Assembly (NCBI GenBank): GCA_024404395.1
Contig: JAKSPZ010000034.1
Span: 1 to 7,983, forward strand
Length of the DNA stretch: 7,983 nt
Direction: 5' to 3'
Source of the DNA: Clostridia bacterium
GTDB taxonomy: Bacteria > Bacillota > Clostridia > Christensenellales > Aristaeellaceae
Of the stretch, positions 6,574 to 7,983 are shown in pieces (positions within the stretch are counted from its first letter, which is position 1; every line of letters begins with the position of its first letter). The notes below the pieces were generated by a model. It was not told the origin of the DNA, ran no database searches, and saw only the letters and a list, made by a program, of their open reading frames with translations. The translations under genes and the position numbers were made by a program.

Positions 6574-7734
6574 ATGAATATCAAAGCTGCACTTAAAAAG
6601 AATATGATGCTCATCGTCTTGATCCTTGTGTATATCTTCTTCACGATCATGACTCACGGCAAGATGTTTGAGCCCCTGCAGTTCAATGCACTGATCACTC
6701 AGAACGCTTACGTCTACATCCTCGCAGCCGGTATGCTGATGTGCATGCTGACCGGCGGTAACATCGACCTGGCCTGCGGTTCCTTCGTTTGCCTGCTGGG
6801 TGCCTGCGGCGGTCTGTTCATGGTCATCTACAGCATGAACACCGGCCTCGCTCTGGTCCTCACCCTCGTCATCGGCATCGTTTACGGCTGCATCCTGGGC
6901 TATCTGATCGCCTACGTCAACATTCCCCCGTGGATCGCGACCCTGGCCGGCTACCTTGCTTTCCGTGGACTGGGCACTTCCATCCTCAGCAGCAATTCCA
7001 AGACCGGTTCCATCGCCCCCTTCCCGGAGAGCTTCCTGAACCTCTTCTCCGGCAAGATCTTCAAGACCAAGCTGAGCGTGTTCAACACCGTCTGCATGGG
7101 CGTTGCGATCGTCGCTGCGATCCTCGTTGTTCTGGTGATCTTCTCCTCCCGTGCTTCCAAGCTGAAGAAGGGCTACGTTGCCGATTCCCTCCTCGCCGCC
7201 TCTCTGAAGGCAGCCGGCGGTGTCGCAGCCATCCTGCTCTTCGGTTATAAGCTCGCCAAGGCCGGCGGTATCCCCACCGTCCTGATCTGGGTCGTCGCAG
7301 TCGTTCTGTTCTACGCTTTCGTGACCGGCAAGACCACCATCGGCCGTCACTTCTACGTCGTCGGCGGTAACATCGAAGCCGCCCGCATGTCCGGCGTCAA
7401 CACCAAGCGCATCATGTTCGCAGCTTACCTGAACATGGCCGTGCTGACCGTTATCGCCGCATGGACCGTTATGGCACGTTTCCAGGCCGCCAACTCTCAG
7501 GCAGGTACCTACTTCGAGATGGACGCCATCTCCGCCTGCGTTGTCGGTGGTGTCTCCGCTTCCGGCGGTGCCGGTACCATCATGGGCATGGTCATCGGTG
7601 CTACCCTGATCGGTGTCATCAACCTGGGCATGAGCCTGATGGGTCTCGATACCGACTTGCAGAAGATCGTCAAGGGCGTCGTCCTGCTGGCCGCCGTTGC
7701 CTTCGACATCGTCTCCAAGAAGCGCGAACGCTGA
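6574..7734 (+). CDS. mmsB: Multiple-monosaccharide ABC transporter permease 2 (GguB/MmsB type)
   Basis: The 386-residue paralogue of the preceding permease has the same membrane topology. Shared landmarks are [20 protein letters not shown] (51-70), IPPWIATLAGYLAFRGL, GRHFYVVGGNIEAARMSGVN (257-276), DAISACVVGGVSASGGAG and a basic C-terminus KKRER. It keeps an IAPFPESF segment that resembles GguB better than permease 1 does, whereas permease 1 keeps the more GguB-like FIGGASA block; each copy has diverged in a different part. AAAGGAG (6557-6563) lies ten bases before the ATG. The intergenic gap is 18 bases, so the genes are co-transcribed, and a strong terminator follows. A permease heterodimer is the likely role, as in other CUT2 importers with two permease genes. 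A less likely alternative is two homodimeric transporters sharing one ATPase. Confidence 0.94.
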   Translation: MNIKAALKKNMMLIVLILVYIFFTIMTHGKMFEPLQFNALITQNAYVYILAAGMLMCMLTGGNIDLACGSFVCLLGACGGLFMVIYSMNTGLALVLTLVIGIVYGCILGYLIAYVNIPPWIATLAGYLAFRGLGTSILSSNSKTGSIAPFPESFLNLFSGKIFKTKLSVFNTVCMGVAIVAAILVVLVIFSSRASKLKKGYVADSLLAASLKAAGGVAAILLFGYKLAKAGGIPTVLIWVVAVVLFYAFVTGKTTIGRHFYVVGGNIEAARMSGVNTKRIMFAAYLNMAVLTVIAAWTVMARFQAANSQAGTYFEMDAISACVVGGVSASGGAGTIMGMVIGATLIGVINLGMSLMGLDTDLQKIVKGVVLLAAVAFDIVSKKRER

Positions 7735-7745
7735 TCCCAAGCTTC

Positions 7746-7777
7746 AAAAGGATCCTCCTCCGGGAGGATCCTTTTTT
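7746..7777 (+). terminator. Strong intrinsic terminator closing the importer operon
   Basis: AAAAGGATCCTCC (7746-7758) and GGAGGATCCTTTT (7763-7775) form a perfect 13-base stem with a TCCG loop followed by further T bases to 7777, starting 12 bases after the permease 2 stop. The A-rich left arm means it can also act for transcription arriving from the right. Confidence 0.95.
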
Positions 7778-7820
7778 GCGCCTTTATGAAATCTATCTCT
7801 CCTATCAGCGCGTCGCGTCA

Positions 7821-7861
7821 CCCCTACAAACACTTCGTAGGGCGTGCTGACTCAGCACGCC
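7821..7861. repeat. Double-hairpin noncoding repeat unit
   Basis: CCCTAC/GTAGGG (7822-7827 and 7837-7842) is followed at once by GGCGTGCTGA and TCAGCACGCC (7841-7850 and 7852-7861), a 10-base palindrome around one central base. The two stems share GG (7841-7842) and so are mutually exclusive. Such CCCTAC/GTAGGG plus GC-rich palindrome blocks look like the dispersed intergenic repeats of gut Clostridia; that comparison is from memory. Confidence 0.6.
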
Positions 7862-7983
7862 GCGCCCCCCGTAGCCCGTGGCTCCCTTTGCTTACTCCGC
7901 CCGTCAATTGCTGCGCAATCGTCGGGTACGCCGTTGCGGTACTGCTTCGCAGTATCCTCACGGCTAGTCGTCGCTCCGCTCCT
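7862..7983. other. Noncoding GC-rich tail with short stems, no gene seen
   Basis: No credible coding frame or ribosome binding site is visible. The stretch holds ATTGC/GCAAT (loop of three, around 7908-7920) and GGTACTGC/GCAGTATC (7938-7945 and 7949-7956, loop TTC, one G-T pair). Together with 7821-7861 it looks like a dispersed-repeat island continuing past the right edge. Confidence 0.5.

Noticed and set aside
5338..7740. Minus-strand open frame of 800 codons over both permeases
   Set aside because: It is the codon-aligned antisense of the two permease genes, open only because they lack TTA, CTA and TCA. Its translation is low-complexity, rich in D, G, Q and H, with no recognisable domain.
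7461..7850. Plus-strand frame of 129 codons crossing the end of permease 2
   Set aside because: Out-of-frame shadow, rich in R, H and P, that runs through the terminator and into the hairpin repeats.
7821..7983. CRISPR array or tRNA in the right-hand tail
   Set aside because: The stems differ in sequence and spacing with no direct repeat-spacer periodicity, and no cloverleaf can be formed.

Overview
The window comes from a bacterium with fairly high G+C (I estimate by eye in the upper fifties per cent). Codons strongly prefer C or G at the third position, ribosome binding sites are strong (AGGAGGT, GGAGG) and terminators are classical. The protein families and the noncoding hairpin repeats fit a gut-type Clostridia (Firmicutes) lineage such as Oscillospirales or Christensenellales. 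That placement is an inference: no rRNA or marker gene is present.

Two sugar-type (CUT2/ribose-galactose class) ABC importer units sit head to head and share a 422-base control region (2212-2633). The leftward unit (minus strand, 2211 down to 1) encodes a secreted protein of the DUF3798 type (1027-2211). An intrinsic terminator/attenuator (979-1010) and a 175-base spacer follow, then the first 283 residues of a tandem-domain sugar ABC ATPase that runs off the left edge. Its permeases should lie outside the window.

The rightward unit (plus strand, 2634-7734) is a complete multiple-monosaccharide importer of the ChvE-GguA-GguB (ChvE-MmsA-MmsB) type: a ChvE-like binding protein, a 514-residue two-domain ATPase, and two tandem paralogous permeases where the reference system has one. 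It is driven by a textbook promoter (TTGACA, 17 bases, TATAAT) at 2450-2478 with a leader of about 150 bases. A strong hairpin (3699-3725) separates the binding-protein gene from the ATPase gene, the next two genes overlap by four bases (ATGA), and a strong terminator (7746-7777) closes the operon. The last 200 bases (7778-7983) are noncoding and rich in short hairpins of the dispersed-repeat kind.

The binding protein should capture a hexose or pentose outside the cell, the two permeases form the membrane channel (probably as a heterodimer), and the ATPase powers uptake. The DUF3798 unit looks like a related importer whose ligand is not established. No transcription regulator, sugar kinase or catabolic enzyme is in the window, so the substrate cannot be read from context. 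I see no phage, CRISPR, insertion sequence, tRNA or rRNA. The less usual parts are the DUF3798-ATPase unit with its degenerate ATPase signature motif, the doubled permease, the absence of a lipobox on both secreted proteins, and the hairpins placed after each binding-protein gene.
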